64,000 nt of DNA, taken from the NCBI GenBank assembly GCA_036480335.1, contig JAZGGH010000040.1, positions 31,042-95,041 on the forward strand. Reading direction: 5' to 3'. Shown here in pieces: positions 15,594 to 24,843 of this stretch. Source of the DNA: JAZGER01 sp036480335. Lineage in GTDB: Bacteria; Pseudomonadota; Gammaproteobacteria; DSM-19610. The notes under the pieces were generated by a model. That model searched no databases and was not told the origin of the DNA. It saw nothing but the letters and a program-made list of their open reading frames with translations. Position 1 is the first letter of the stretch. Each line of letters begins with the position of its first letter. Made by a program: the position numbers and the translations under genes.

Positions 15594-18500
15594 TTATCTA
15601 CCCTGGTAAAATGCCTGAGTTGATACCTGAGTCTGGCCACTCTGTGCTGTGACCAGCATTTTGTAAAAGCCATTCGCTGCTATTTCGCTTAACTGACAGG
15701 ATTTGCTTTCACCCGCATGGATGACGCTGAAATTGCAGAGAGAATGCCAGTTTCCGGTGAAAGGGATTTTCTGGCGCCCCTTGAGCGTAATATTCTGTAG
15801 ATCACTACTACCATTATTATCTAGTGTATAGGTCCATATAATCTGCTTGCCAGAATTGATTGTGGGTCCAGGCCGGTTTGTGGGTAGACCATTGGCGAGC
15901 ACTGTCAGGAAGAAAGATGGATCATTCGTAACAGATAATGGCAGGCCCTGGTAAAAGGTTTTTACAAGTTTAGTGAGACCGGTATTGGCGGCCGTATTTG
16001 CATTTGCGACAACGAGCGCCATGTAGTGACCTTCAATGGCAGTCGACGACCATGAGCAGCTTTTGCTTGCCCCAGGTAACACCTCGCTAATCTGACACAA
16101 AGACATCCATGCGCCACGTTCTGGAAGTTTCTGCCTGCCACGAATGTTCACAGTATGAAGTGTTTCAGAACCGGTATTTTCTATGCTATATGTCCAGTTC
16201 AGTGCACTGCCTGCAGTGATGCTAATTCCGGGGCGTGCCGTTGTCTGGTTATTGTTGACAGTAATGCCAGTTGTAAAATCTACAGATGAGTGTGCCGGGG
16301 GCGGGGTGTTGGAGATGATATTGCTGCTTCGATAATAGGCATTGATGGCTTTCTCGTAGTAGTCACCGGTAATTAGTCTGCCGCGCGCAACAATTAATGA
16401 TTTATAGCTGCCACGGGAGACATCTGCAGATTTCAGGCAATTTCGAGTCTGGCCAGGTGGAATCAGCCGTATGTTACAGATTGTTTGCCATTCGCCAGTA
16501 GCGGGCAGTTTCTGTTTTTCGCGTAATTCCACATCCCGAATAGCCACATTACCGTTATTTTTGATGAAATATTTCCAGTTGGCTTTACCATTTGTAAGGA
16601 TTTCAGGCCCAGGCCTACTACTGGAATGATGATTGATAGAGGCGGTGAGATTCAGTTCTGGTGAGATATCGAGAATACTGAAAGCAGGACTGATAACCGG
16701 TAAAATTGACCGATAACCCGGTGCACTTCCCTGCAATCTTAAGCAGGCATCGGCGGTGACTGTATCGGGAATTAACCAGTTGAAATGGTCGCTACCGGCT
16801 TCAGTGGTTGCAATAGGTGTCCAGGCTATTGGTTTATCAATAAGAATGGATAGATCGTCAATATACCAGCCAGTGCGATTGACACTGGAATCAGTTAGCA
16901 AGCGGAAGCGGATAAAGAGTTGCTGGCCAGCAAATTCATCCAGCGTAAAACGTGACTCAATATAGCCATTGCTGGAGCCAGAATAAGCTGCAGCATTTGT
17001 GCTTATAGTTCCCGAGTAGCCATGCTGTGTGTTCCATGCTGCAGCATCTTGCCAGTCGTTGCCATCTGTCGAGAATTCGATAATACCCCCGTCATATCCT
17101 GATTCCAGATCAAATTCATGCCAGATGCTCAGGATGGCCTGTGGAGTGATAGTGCCTGGTACTTCAAGTGTCAGGGTCTGCTCTGCAGAAAAATCAGGGG
17201 AGTGAGCAAACCAGGCAAATTGTCCTCTGTGGCTATGATTATTCAGAGTCCAGTCATTGGTGTTTTCGCGCTGACTACTTGTCCAGATATCAGTCACGTT
17301 TTCCATGCCATCCTGAAAAATAATATCGGAAGAACATTGTGTGGAATAATCAAGTTGATAGCTGGCAATCGGGCTGGCTGGGCGCCAGCGAATATTGAAC
17401 TGACTGCCGGCAGCGAAAGTACGATGATTCTCCAGGCCAACAAAATCTGGTTTGGGTAAAGTCGGAGGCAGATTTGAACCATTGACGGAAAGGGTATTTG
17501 ATTTCTCAGGGTCAAGCCAGTCTATCAGGCGCTCAGCAGGGGACTGACCGTCATCCCAGGCAGAAGTAAGCCGACCATAGCAATCATCGGCAGATCGATT
17601 GCTGCAGGAAGCAAGACCGCCTGATAGTGTGCCAATTAATTGATGCTGAGTATTCCAGAGACCCGATCCGGATGAACCCGGTTCTGTGGTGCCTTGTTCC
17701 CAGTTCAGAAACCAGTGGGTATTTTTTGTGCTGGTACCGATGCAACTCTGGCCAGAGCGTAATACATCATTATTGAACGAAATGGCTTTTTCGTCTGCAT
17801 TCGGGTGATGGATACCGACTGTTTTGATGGCGGCGTTTACATCGTGATTCCAGCCGGAGTAGTAAACATTAAACGAAGAGCCGGGCATTTCATCCAGTTC
17901 GATCAGTGTCATATCGACATCGAATTTTGATGCACGAAAAATTGCGCCAGATTGATTCTGGCTTAACGAGCCACCACCGAGATTACCGCAGGAAGGTGAC
18001 TGGTAGTTCCAGTAGGTCACAATTGAAGTGGCGTTAGCAGGTGTAACGCCACAATGATGGGCAGTGAGCAGATAAGGTCGAAAGGAGTTGATAGCATCCA
18101 TCATCAATGTTGCTGTACATAAGCCCGTTCCATCGATAGAAATTCGAGCAACACTGCGCACCTCATCACGCCAGGGGTTTGCTTCCTGGCAGGCCGTATC
18201 AATGTTACAGCTACCCTGTTTGGCAAGGTTAGGAAGACCATTGGTGCCATACAGATCGCGATAACCAGCGTTCACTTTTGTTATGGTGAGTTTGAGTTGA
18301 TCAATGGCGTTTTCTGGAATATAGAGTAGCAAGCTGATATCACTGCCCGGCATGACTGGTGTCCAGAATTTCAGATGTTTTTTGTTATTCTGCGCTGTAT
18401 AGGGACCATCGAGATAGTCATGTTGCCTGTTAACAAAATACAGCCGGCTATTTTTCGGGAGTTGGAAGCTGGAAAAGGCCAGGTTCAGATCTGTTGCGTT

Positions 18501-18803
18501 ATTGACATGAATGCGCAGGTACCAGAGTCGGGTTCCAGGGGTTTTCTGTATCCACTCACCATGTGTATCGGGCGAGATTTTGACAGGTTTTGCGACGGCA
18601 AAGCGTAGCGGGCCGGGAGTGGTTTTGGCGCTATCAAACTGAAGTTCTTTCTGGTTGTCAATGGCAGTGAGCGTTACCGTTGATTTGGGTTTTGCCTGGT
18701 TGATATCCTGAAGTAAATGCTCAGGGATGTTGCCACTGGCGCAGACCAGTGTACTCTGTAGCAGAAAAAAAATGCTGATAAGGGCTCTGAAAAAGTTATC
18801 CAA
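15594..18803 (-). CDS. Secreted lysyl-endopeptidase-like serine protease
   Basis: A 1069-residue exported protease with a signal peptide ending near VCA (residue 22). Residues 23-200 form a prodomain-like beta-rich region. The trypsin-like domain follows (about 208-430) with catalytic His250 in TAHHC, Asp297 in DVDMTLIEL and Ser378 in PGSSGSGLW. It matches the Achromobacter lysyl endopeptidase (API) type, including the extra cysteines. Residues about 480-655 look like a MAM/immune-inhibitor-A-like jelly roll (DGMEN..., FRLLTDSSVNRTGWYIDDLSI). The last 350 residues contain three copies of a repeat of about 100 residues, each with RPGP/RPGI, W-x-Y-x-I/L-x-N-N/T-G and R-Q-K-[LI]-P-x-x-G-x-W-x-x-[IL]-C. 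These are probably cell-surface or substrate-binding domains. Probably secreted by a type II-like route. Confidence 0.88.
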   Translation of the reverse strand: MDNFFRALISIFFLLQSTLVCASGNIPEHLLQDINQAKPKSTVTLTAIDNQKELQFDSAKTTPGPLRFAVAKPVKISPDTHGEWIQKTPGTRLWYLRIHVNNATDLNLAFSSFQLPKNSRLYFVNRQHDYLDGPYTAQNNKKHLKFWTPVMPGSDISLLLYIPENAIDQLKLTITKVNAGYRDLYGTNGLPNLAKQGSCNIDTACQEANPWRDEVRSVARISIDGTGLCTATLMMDAINSFRPYLLTAHHCGVTPANATSIVTYWNYQSPSCGNLGGGSLSQNQSGAIFRASKFDVDMTLIELDEMPGSSFNVYYSGWNHDVNAAIKTVGIHHPNADEKAISFNNDVLRSGQSCIGTSTKNTHWFLNWEQGTTEPGSSGSGLWNTQHQLIGTLSGGLASCSNRSADDCYGRLTSAWDDGQSPAERLIDWLDPEKSNTLSVNGSNLPPTLPKPDFVGLENHRTFAAGSQFNIRWRPASPIASYQLDYSTQCSSDIIFQDGMENVTDIWTSSQRENTNDWTLNNHSHRGQFAWFAHSPDFSAEQTLTLEVPGTITPQAILSIWHEFDLESGYDGGIIEFSTDGNDWQDAAAWNTQHGYSGTISTNAAAYSGSSNGYIESRFTLDEFAGQQLFIRFRLLTDSSVNRTGWYIDDLSILIDKPIAWTPIATTEAGSDHFNWLIPDTVTADACLRLQGSAPGYRSILPVISPAFSILDISPELNLTASINHHSSSRPGPEILTNGKANWKYFIKNNGNVAIRDVELREKQKLPATGEWQTICNIRLIPPGQTRNCLKSADVSRGSYKSLIVARGRLITGDYYEKAINAYYRSSNIISNTPPPAHSSVDFTTGITVNNNQTTARPGISITAGSALNWTYSIENTGSETLHTVNIRGRQKLPERGAWMSLCQISEVLPGASKSCSWSSTAIEGHYMALVVANANTAANTGLTKLVKTFYQGLPLSVTNDPSFFLTVLANGLPTNRPGPTINSGKQIIWTYTLDNNGSSDLQNITLKGRQKIPFTGNWHSLCNFSVIHAGESKSCQLSEIAANGFYKMLVTAQSGQTQVSTQAFYQGR

Positions 18804-18981
18804 TGTTTAGCTCCCCTGTAAACTTTATTAAGTAATGATTCTTGGTGATCATGCAAGCCAGCCTGGCATGTGAATTTAGCATTTGTGGCATATAAAGACA
18901 AGGTATAAGTCGCTAAAGTGAGGCATGGAATGCTAGAAACAGCGTTATTTCTATCATTGTAGGATTGCTGTATGGTGGTTT

Positions 18982-19002
18982 CTTATCAAAAATCCTGATA
19001 AG
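18982..19002 (+). promoter_or_regulatory. Hairpin overlapping slyD ribosome site
   Basis: A perfect 7-bp inverted repeat (CTTATCA / TGATAAG, 7-nt loop) ends 12 bp before the slyD ATG. Its right arm contains part of the best Shine-Dalgarno match (AAGG). In mRNA this could limit ribosome access; in DNA it could be an operator. There is no direct evidence for either. Confidence 0.35.
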
Positions 19003-19014
19003 GCATACTAGTAT

Positions 19015-19497
19015 ATGAAGATAGCAGAAAAGAAAGTTGTGACTATTAATTACATTTTAAAAGATAGTGAAGATAACGTAATTGACACTGCAAGTGATGG
19101 AACATTTGCCTATTTACACGGTGCGAGCAATATCATTCCCGGTTTAGAGTCAGCGCTTGATGGTAAAGTCGGCGGTGATGAGCTGAGTGTAGCGATTGCG
19201 CCAGAAGATGCCTATGGCGTCAGAGATGACTCTCGGGTTGAGAAAGTTCCCAGGAGCATGTTTCCGGAAAATGAAGAAATAAAGTCAGGTATGCAGTTTA
19301 ATGCGCAGGGTCCGGATGGACAAATGATCATGATCACTATAGCCGGAATTGAGGATGATCATGTGCTAGTGGATGCTAATCACCCATTGGCGGGTGTGCA
19401 TCTGAATTTTGATGTGGAAATCGTGGGCGTCCGAGATGCAAGCGAAGAAGAAATTGAGCACGGACATGTGCATGGGCCAGACGGGCATCATCATTAA
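19015..19497 (+). CDS. slyD: FKBP-type peptidyl-prolyl isomerase SlyD
   Basis: A 160-residue cytoplasmic isomerase. The FKBP halves (residues 1-70 and 120-150) flank an insert-in-flap chaperone domain (about 70-120), as in SlyD. The motifs GxxxIIPGLESAL, the DAYG loop and NHPLAG are present. The C-terminus is His-rich (HGHVHGPDGHHH), a metal-binding tail shorter than in E. coli SlyD but suited to nickel or zinc. It catalyses prolyl cis-trans isomerisation and holds unfolded clients; in enterobacteria it helps NiFe-hydrogenase maturation. It stands alone, divergent from the protease gene and convergent with yciK. Confidence 0.95.
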   Translation: MKIAEKKVVTINYILKDSEDNVIDTASDGTFAYLHGASNIIPGLESALDGKVGGDELSVAIAPEDAYGVRDDSRVEKVPRSMFPENEEIKSGMQFNAQGPDGQMIMITIAGIEDDHVLVDANHPLAGVHLNFDVEIVGVRDASEEEIEHGHVHGPDGHHH

Positions 19498-19530
19498 CGA
19501 TGGTTGAAATTGCGAAAAATCTTTTACGGC

Positions 19531-19567
19531 TTAAAGGCGTTTCTTTAATTTCAAGAGGCGCCTTTAA
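19531..19567. terminator. Inverted repeat between slyD and yciK
   Basis: TTAAAGGCG pairs with CGCCTTTAA across a 19-nt loop between two convergent genes. The stem is perfect, but the loop is long and no uninterrupted U-tract follows on either strand. A bidirectional terminator is likely but not certain. Confidence 0.45.
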
Positions 19568-19580
19568 ATAGGCACCTTAA

Positions 19581-20327
19581 TTAAATAGTAAATTGTTGGC
19601 CAGTATAGGCCTGACTGTCATCGACTAACAGATAGAGATGTTGTCGGGTGACATCGTCAGGTTGTGGTAATGATGCCGGGTTTTCACCAGGATAAGCCAG
19701 CGCACGCAGACTGGTGGCTACTGGTCCGGGGTCGAGACTATTTACACGAACCTGGGTGTTAGCTTCCAGTTCATCGGCTAGCACCTGCATGAAGCTTTCA
19801 GTACCTGCCTTGCTGGCAGCATACGCACCCCAATAGGCACGCCCCTGACGGCCGCATGCATCGCTGCTGAAGACGATAGAAGCCTTGCCTGTTTTGATCA
19901 TCAGGGGCAAACAGATTCGCGTTAATGTGACCGGGGCATTCAAATTCGTTTGAATGATTTTATGCCAGAGTTCATTCTGAAAATGCAGGATTGGGATCAA
20001 TGCACCCAGCATGGCGGCATTGTGTAGTAAGCCATCAAGCCGGCCAAACTCCCGATCTATTGTTTCGGCCAGTGTCTGGTAATCATTTTCAGTCGCGCCT
20101 TCGAGATTTAGCGGGTAGATGGCGGGTTGAGGATGTCCGGCCTGTTCTATTTCATCGTAGATTTTTTCCAGCGCGCGGATATCAAGGTCAAGTAAGATGA
20201 CTGTAGCGCCATGGGCAGCACAACTCTTTGCTGTAGCAGCACCAATGCCTTTGCCGGCACCGGTAATTAGAATAACGCGTTTGGCGAGACAGTTTCTGGC
20301 AGGTTGCCAGTCAGAAGGTATTTTCAT
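19581..20327 (-). CDS. yciK: YciK-like short-chain dehydrogenase/reductase
   Basis: A 248-residue classical SDR oxidoreductase. The N-terminal Rossmann motif is T-G-A-G-K-G-I-G (about residues 22-29), with NAA near residue 103. The catalytic Ser lies in FSSDACG and the Tyr/Lys pair in YWGAYAASKAG. The start MKIPSDWQPARNCLAKRVILITGAG resembles E. coli YciK, which begins with a similar YQP..LL..RIILVTGA stretch. The natural substrate of YciK is not established. In many gammaproteobacteria it is located near gph/ubiG genes; here it is convergent with slyD, so context adds little. Confidence 0.85.
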   Translation of the reverse strand: MKIPSDWQPARNCLAKRVILITGAGKGIGAATAKSCAAHGATVILLDLDIRALEKIYDEIEQAGHPQPAIYPLNLEGATENDYQTLAETIDREFGRLDGLLHNAAMLGALIPILHFQNELWHKIIQTNLNAPVTLTRICLPLMIKTGKASIVFSSDACGRQGRAYWGAYAASKAGTESFMQVLADELEANTQVRVNSLDPGPVATSLRALAYPGENPASLPQPDDVTRQHLYLLVDDSQAYTGQQFTI

Positions 20328-20395
20328 AGCGGCAGTTTAATATAAAACGACTATGGTCTGAAGGGGCTGCTGTCTATAATTTCCTCAGAGTTGAA

Positions 20396-21979
20396 TCAGG
20401 AAACCGGGTCTGCTAACTGATTAGCATGGCTAATCTGGGCGATTTTACTGGCTGTCTGATAAATAAACCTCTCAAATGCAGGTGTCGATTCCAGCAGGGT
20501 CTGACAGGTAATCAGAATGCTGCCATCATCAGAATCAAGCTCAAGTCCTGCCTGGTCAGCATAGAACCCTTTTGGTGCGAGTAATGTTGTGACCGGCTGA
20601 TCTCCCTGTTTTTGCCTGCAGGCCAGCGCTAATGATGCTTTTGTTGTGCCGGTTTTTTTCGAGAGAGAGACGGGTTTGGCATTTCTGGACAGGTACTGGA
20701 TACCCAGCTCAATGGTTTGTGGATTGTTGTGCAGCGTCAGCCAGCGGACAACTCCTACCACCCAGCCTTCCGAGCGTGGTGTATCGGGATGATGCAGAGC
20801 AAGTAGTTGACCGACATAGAGAGAGTCTTTTGCGGCGAAGTCGAAACGCAGCGCAATACCCCCTGAATTTCGATTAAAGCTGTTACAGGGATAGGTGGTT
20901 GGGTAGTTATTCCAGCTTGTTTTGTTAACCGTGCTTGAAATCTCAATATGTTCTGTTTCGGAATCCTCTATAACTTCATCCGTCGGTTGTTGTGATTGTA
21001 CGACCTGACAACAGGCCTGTAAGCCAATAACAGCTTCAAAACGTTGGTGGGCTTCGACGCGATCATTTTTCCGGTCGACCTTGCTGGACCAGGTGGTCTG
21101 CACCCGTTTGAGTGTATGCGCGAAACCTTCCAGGTTTAATTGTTTGATGAAGGTGCCGAGATCATGTTGTTTGTTGATAATGATTCTGTTGTAGTCATCT
21201 CCAATCTGATCAATGAGTGGATTGATATCGATCAGCAGGTCATATTCAGTCAGCGAGTCGGCTTTATCTATCAGTAGTGGATTCTGCAGAACACGCAGGG
21301 ACTCCCCGGAATTAATAATGTGACTGGTCGTTGAGAGTTTTTGAAAATATTTGTGTAACACCCAGACAGCACCCGATTGTAGCTGGTACGGGTCGGAAAT
21401 GCGTAACAGGACCATGGTTTGAAAAATTTCGTTAATAGACAGTGCGCCACTCTTTCTGGATGGAGGTTTTTCCAGATCAATGCCCATATTCACGGCAAAA
21501 CGATAAATCTGGATGGCTTCCAGCCAGAGTAACAACGGTAACCGTTGGTATTCGCCATAATAGTATAGGCTATAGTGATCCAGAGCATCCAGAGCACCCG
21601 CTATTGCGGCCATCAGCAGTGTTCCCGAACTGGATTTTTTGTCAGCATTCAGCTCGTTTACAATGATTTTGTAGCCAAATGATTGTTCCTGCCAGAAACA
21701 ACGGGCATTGATTCTCAGTTCGTTATCTTTCTGGAAGTCTTTGTGGGACAGATGCCGGTTGAAGTGGATAAAGCCTGACTGCAGTGTGGCAAGAATGTCT
21801 TTACGTAATTCCGCTGGCAAGGTTTGTCTGTTAATAGCTTTTGATTTTTCGACAATGCTTGCAATTGATTTTACCTGATTCAGTTGCGGTAGAGATTCTA
21901 TCCAGTCAGAAATAGCCCTGGCTGAAAATTTTTCCACTGTTGTGGTTTGTGCGGGCACTGTGAGTTGAAGGCAGCTCAT
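20396..21979 (-). CDS. Hypothetical protein with C-terminal PilZ-like domain
   Basis: A 527-residue cytoplasmic protein. The ATG at 21979 has AGGATTG upstream and is preferred; an in-frame GTG at 22024 would add 15 residues. Residues 1-330 are mainly helical and not assigned. From about residue 370 the segment NRNSGGIALRFDF, then YVGQLLALHH, WVVGVVRWL and ELGIQYLSRNAKPV gives the order of strands in PilZ-type c-di-GMP-binding domains. The canonical RxxxR plus DxSxxG signature is only partly recognisable (N-S-G-G in place of D-x-S-x-x-G), so nucleotide binding is uncertain. A PAS-GGDEF-EAL protein is encoded elsewhere in the window. It is transcribed as a single gene between yciK and the fumarase gene on the same strand. 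Confidence 0.75.
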   Translation of the reverse strand: MSCLQLTVPAQTTTVEKFSARAISDWIESLPQLNQVKSIASIVEKSKAINRQTLPAELRKDILATLQSGFIHFNRHLSHKDFQKDNELRINARCFWQEQSFGYKIIVNELNADKKSSSGTLLMAAIAGALDALDHYSLYYYGEYQRLPLLLWLEAIQIYRFAVNMGIDLEKPPSRKSGALSINEIFQTMVLLRISDPYQLQSGAVWVLHKYFQKLSTTSHIINSGESLRVLQNPLLIDKADSLTEYDLLIDINPLIDQIGDDYNRIIINKQHDLGTFIKQLNLEGFAHTLKRVQTTWSSKVDRKNDRVEAHQRFEAVIGLQACCQVVQSQQPTDEVIEDSETEHIEISSTVNKTSWNNYPTTYPCNSFNRNSGGIALRFDFAAKDSLYVGQLLALHHPDTPRSEGWVVGVVRWLTLHNNPQTIELGIQYLSRNAKPVSLSKKTGTTKASLALACRQKQGDQPVTTLLAPKGFYADQAGLELDSDDGSILITCQTLLESTPAFERFIYQTASKIAQISHANQLADPVS

Positions 21980-22123
21980 AACAATCCTGATTTCGATCCT
22001 GTGTTTTTTATCAATTACTTGCACAGGTAACGACCATTTGTGTATAAACTGGATTGTTTATAGCTCCGATTTGCTGCTGATTTGCATCATTATTAAGGCT
22101 GGGTTGCAGAGATGTTTGAAAAG

Positions 22124-23638
22124 TCAGACAATATTGATGCCCGCCAGTTGCTGTCTCCAGTGAGCCGGGCCAGTTAGATGTACAGATTTCCCCCTGGAAT
22201 CTACGGCAACAGTAACAGGCATATCCTTGATTTTAAATTCATATACAGCCTCCATCCCCAGCTCAGGATAGGCGATGACCTTTGATGCCTGAATGGCTTT
22301 GGATACCAGGTAGGCCGCTCCACCCGTCGCTATAAGATAGACTGCCTGATGTTTTTTAATGGTTTTGATGGCTTCGGGGCCACGTTCCGCCTTGCCAATC
22401 ATGCCAATTAGACCGGTTTGTTCGAGCATAGCATCGGTAAATATGTCCATACGGGTCGCGGTGGTTGGGCCAGCCGGGCCGACGACTTCGTTATTTACAG
22501 GGTCAACTGGCCCAACGTAGTAGATAAACCGGTTAGTAAAATCAAGGCCCTGTGGCAGAGATTCACCTTTGTTGAGAGTGTCTATAATGCGTTTATGGGC
22601 AGCATCACGGCCAGTTAGCAGATTGCCGCTGAGTAACAGAGTTTCTCCGGGTTGCCAGTCCTGAATATCTGCTTTTGTCAGTGAATTTAGATCCACTTTC
22701 CGAGAACCGGACGGATCCCAGCTAATTTTTGGCCAGTCATTGATATCAGGTGGTTCAGGATAGGCAGGGCCACTGCCATCAAGGTTGATGTGTATGTGGC
22801 GAGTCGCTGCACAATTCGGGATGATAGCAACGGGCTTGGATGCCGCATGGGTTGGATAGTCAAGAATCTTCACATCCAGAACGGTTGTCAGGCCACCCAG
22901 ACCCTGAGCACCAATGCCGAGTTTGTTGATTCGGTGGTAGATTTCCAGACGCAGTTCTTCGATAGCGGAAACAGGTTCACGATCAATCAGTTGCTGGATA
23001 TCGACGGGTTCGAGTAATGCCTCTTTTGCCAGTAACATGGCTTTTTCAGCAGTTCCTCCAATGCCGATGCCCAGAATTCCAGGGGGGCACCAGCCAGCTC
23101 CCATGGTAATGACCTGCTGTTCAATCCAGTCGGCTATATTGCTGCCGGGATTCAGCACAGTGAACCTGGCCTTATTCTCGGAGCCACCGCCTTTTGCGGC
23201 AACAATGACAGATAGTTTGTTTCCGGGGACCGTTTTCATATGAATGACAGCCGGCGTGTTATCTCCGGTATTCTGGCGTTTGCCTGCTGGATCGGCCACA
23301 ATCGACGCTCGCAATGGGTTGTCTGCCGACTTGTAAGCCCGACGCACCGCTTCATTTACCATGTCCTCGATGCTCATTACTGCATCCCAGTGTAGGTTCA
23401 TACCCATCTCAAGAAACACCGTGACGATGCCTGTATCCTGACAAATGGGTCGGTGGCCTTCCGCGCACATGCGCGAGTTGACAAGAATCTGGGCAATTGC
23501 GTCTTTTGCGGCTACCGATTGTTCTTTTTGCCAGGCGAGCGTCATAGCATCGATGAAATCTTTCGGGTGGTAGTAGGAGATAAACTGCAGGGCATTTTCG
23601 ATAGACTGAATGAAATCGGCCTGTTTGATTGTGGTCAT
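22124..23638 (-). CDS. fumA: Class I (iron-sulfur) fumarate hydratase
   Basis: A 504-residue [4Fe-4S] hydro-lyase that interconverts fumarate and (S)-malate in the TCA cycle. The N-terminal alpha domain carries RPICQDTG (Cys66), MGAGWCPPGILGIGIGG and NCAATRHIHI, supplying the cluster cysteines and substrate-binding residues. The C-terminal beta domain has LLSGNLLTGRDAAHKR, VGPAGPTTATRMD and GKAERG. The length matches the fused single-chain FumA/FumB form. The FumA/FumB distinction cannot be made from sequence alone, so the symbol denotes the class. Start ATG at 23638; a 165-bp divergent region separates it from the thioredoxin operon. Confidence 0.93.
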   Translation of the reverse strand: MTTIKQADFIQSIENALQFISYYHPKDFIDAMTLAWQKEQSVAAKDAIAQILVNSRMCAEGHRPICQDTGIVTVFLEMGMNLHWDAVMSIEDMVNEAVRRAYKSADNPLRASIVADPAGKRQNTGDNTPAVIHMKTVPGNKLSVIVAAKGGGSENKARFTVLNPGSNIADWIEQQVITMGAGWCPPGILGIGIGGTAEKAMLLAKEALLEPVDIQQLIDREPVSAIEELRLEIYHRINKLGIGAQGLGGLTTVLDVKILDYPTHAASKPVAIIPNCAATRHIHINLDGSGPAYPEPPDINDWPKISWDPSGSRKVDLNSLTKADIQDWQPGETLLLSGNLLTGRDAAHKRIIDTLNKGESLPQGLDFTNRFIYYVGPVDPVNNEVVGPAGPTTATRMDIFTDAMLEQTGLIGMIGKAERGPEAIKTIKKHQAVYLIATGGAAYLVSKAIQASKVIAYPELGMEAVYEFKIKDMPVTVAVDSRGKSVHLTGPAHWRQQLAGINIV

Positions 23639-23803
23639 GGTGTTTTCGGTCTCCGCTATGGCTCTGTCGGGTCCAGGTCAGGTATGATCCATGTTTATTA
23701 AGTTAGAATACTGTGTTTTTGCAGTTACGGGAACAACGAATGCGATAGAGAGTCACATTTTTGTACACGATGACGTTGTGTCTTAATTCCAGAGGGGCGT
23801 TGC

Positions 23804-24295
23804 ATGAAATCAGTAATACGAGCAATCACTATCTTATTGGCGACTATTTTCCAGCCGCTGCTAGTGAATGCAGATGAAGCAGTCAATTTTAGCTTGCCAG
23901 ATATTAAGGGTAAATCAGTCTCGCTTGCTGATTACCGAGGCAAATGGGTTATTGTCAATTATTGGGCTACCTGGTGTCCACCCTGTAAAGATGAAATCCC
24001 GGATCTGGTTGAGTTTCATGATAAGCATCACGATAAAGATGCGGTGGTGCTAGGTATTAATGCCGAAGACATTAACCTCGAAAAACTGATCGATTTTTCA
24101 GACTCTTTTATGATCAGCTACCCGATATTGCGTTCATCAGCACTGGCTGAGTCGCCTCTCGGTGGTGTTCCTGGTTTGCCTACAACGTATATTGTCTCTC
24201 CCGAAGGCGTGCCTGTTGCGCGACAGGTTGGGCCGATAACCAGTGATTTGATCGAAAAATATATTAATAAAAAATCTCTGGAAGCTAAAAAGTGA
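23804..24295 (+). CDS. TlpA/ResA-like thiol-disulfide oxidoreductase
   Basis: A 163-residue periplasmic thioredoxin-fold protein. A strong ribosome site (AGAGGGG) precedes the ATG, and a signal peptide ends near VNA (residue 23). The active site WATWCPPCKDE has a CPPC pair. The cis-Pro lies in VPGLPTTYIV, and the strand order is that of the TlpA/ResA/AhpC-TSA group. It probably reduces periplasmic disulfides, for example in cytochrome c maturation or partner thiol proteins; a multihaem cytochrome is encoded in the same window. It overlaps the next gene by 4 bp (GTGA) and heads a three-gene run of thioredoxin, thioredoxin and TolC-like genes. Confidence 0.9.
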   Translation: MKSVIRAITILLATIFQPLLVNADEAVNFSLPDIKGKSVSLADYRGKWVIVNYWATWCPPCKDEIPDLVEFHDKHHDKDAVVLGINAEDINLEKLIDFSDSFMISYPILRSSALAESPLGGVPGLPTTYIVSPEGVPVARQVGPITSDLIEKYINKKSLEAKK

Positions 24296-24843
24296 TAAAA
24301 ACATTACCTGTGCTGGCGGTTTTTTTCGTCATCTTCAGCCTGGTTTCCTCATCAATATTTGCGGAAACACTGCTACGTGACCCCGGTGATCATTTTTTTG
24401 ATCAGTCGCTGGGTGATTTGCAGGAAGAGTTGACGATTGCCAGAGAGGACGGGAAAAAAGCTGTCATGTTGTTTTTTGAACAGGAAGAATGCCCCTTTTG
24501 TCGGCGCATGAAAGCAGACGTTCTTAATCGACCGGATGTGCAGGAATATTATAAAAAGAACTTCCGGATTATCCCCATCGATATTGAAGGAGATCTTTCT
24601 ATCAAGGATTTCCAGGGTGTGGATATCAGGGAAAAGGATTTTGCCTTTCACGTACACCGTGTGCGAGCTACCCCGGTATTTCTGTTCGTGGATCTATATG
24701 GCAATCCGCTTGCCCGTTACACAGGAGCAACAGCGGATATTGATGAGTTCAAATGGCTGGCTGACTATGTGCTGGCTTCGGAATACAAAAATCTGCCTTT
24801 TACCAAATACAAACGACAGCGGCGACAACAGTCGAGGCAATGA
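24292..24843 (+). CDS. SoxW-like periplasmic thioredoxin family protein
   Basis: A 183-residue exported protein starting at GTG with a signal peptide ending near IFA (residue 24). The thioredoxin-like active site is FFEQEECPFCRRM, a CPFC pair, and the cis-Pro lies in RATPVFLFVDL. The N-terminal LGDLQEELTIAREDGKKAVMLFFEQ pattern is that of SoxW / thioredoxin_2-type proteins associated with sulfur oxidation and periplasmic redox maintenance. The C-terminus is strongly basic (YKRQRRQQSRQ). It overlaps the genes on both sides by 4 bp. A longer relative with two such domains is encoded at 49350. SoxW is a family resemblance; no sox genes are present here. Confidence 0.85.
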   Translation: MIKTLPVLAVFFVIFSLVSSSIFAETLLRDPGDHFFDQSLGDLQEELTIAREDGKKAVMLFFEQEECPFCRRMKADVLNRPDVQEYYKKNFRIIPIDIEGDLSIKDFQGVDIREKDFAFHVHRVRATPVFLFVDLYGNPLARYTGATADIDEFKWLADYVLASEYKNLPFTKYKRQRRQQSRQ

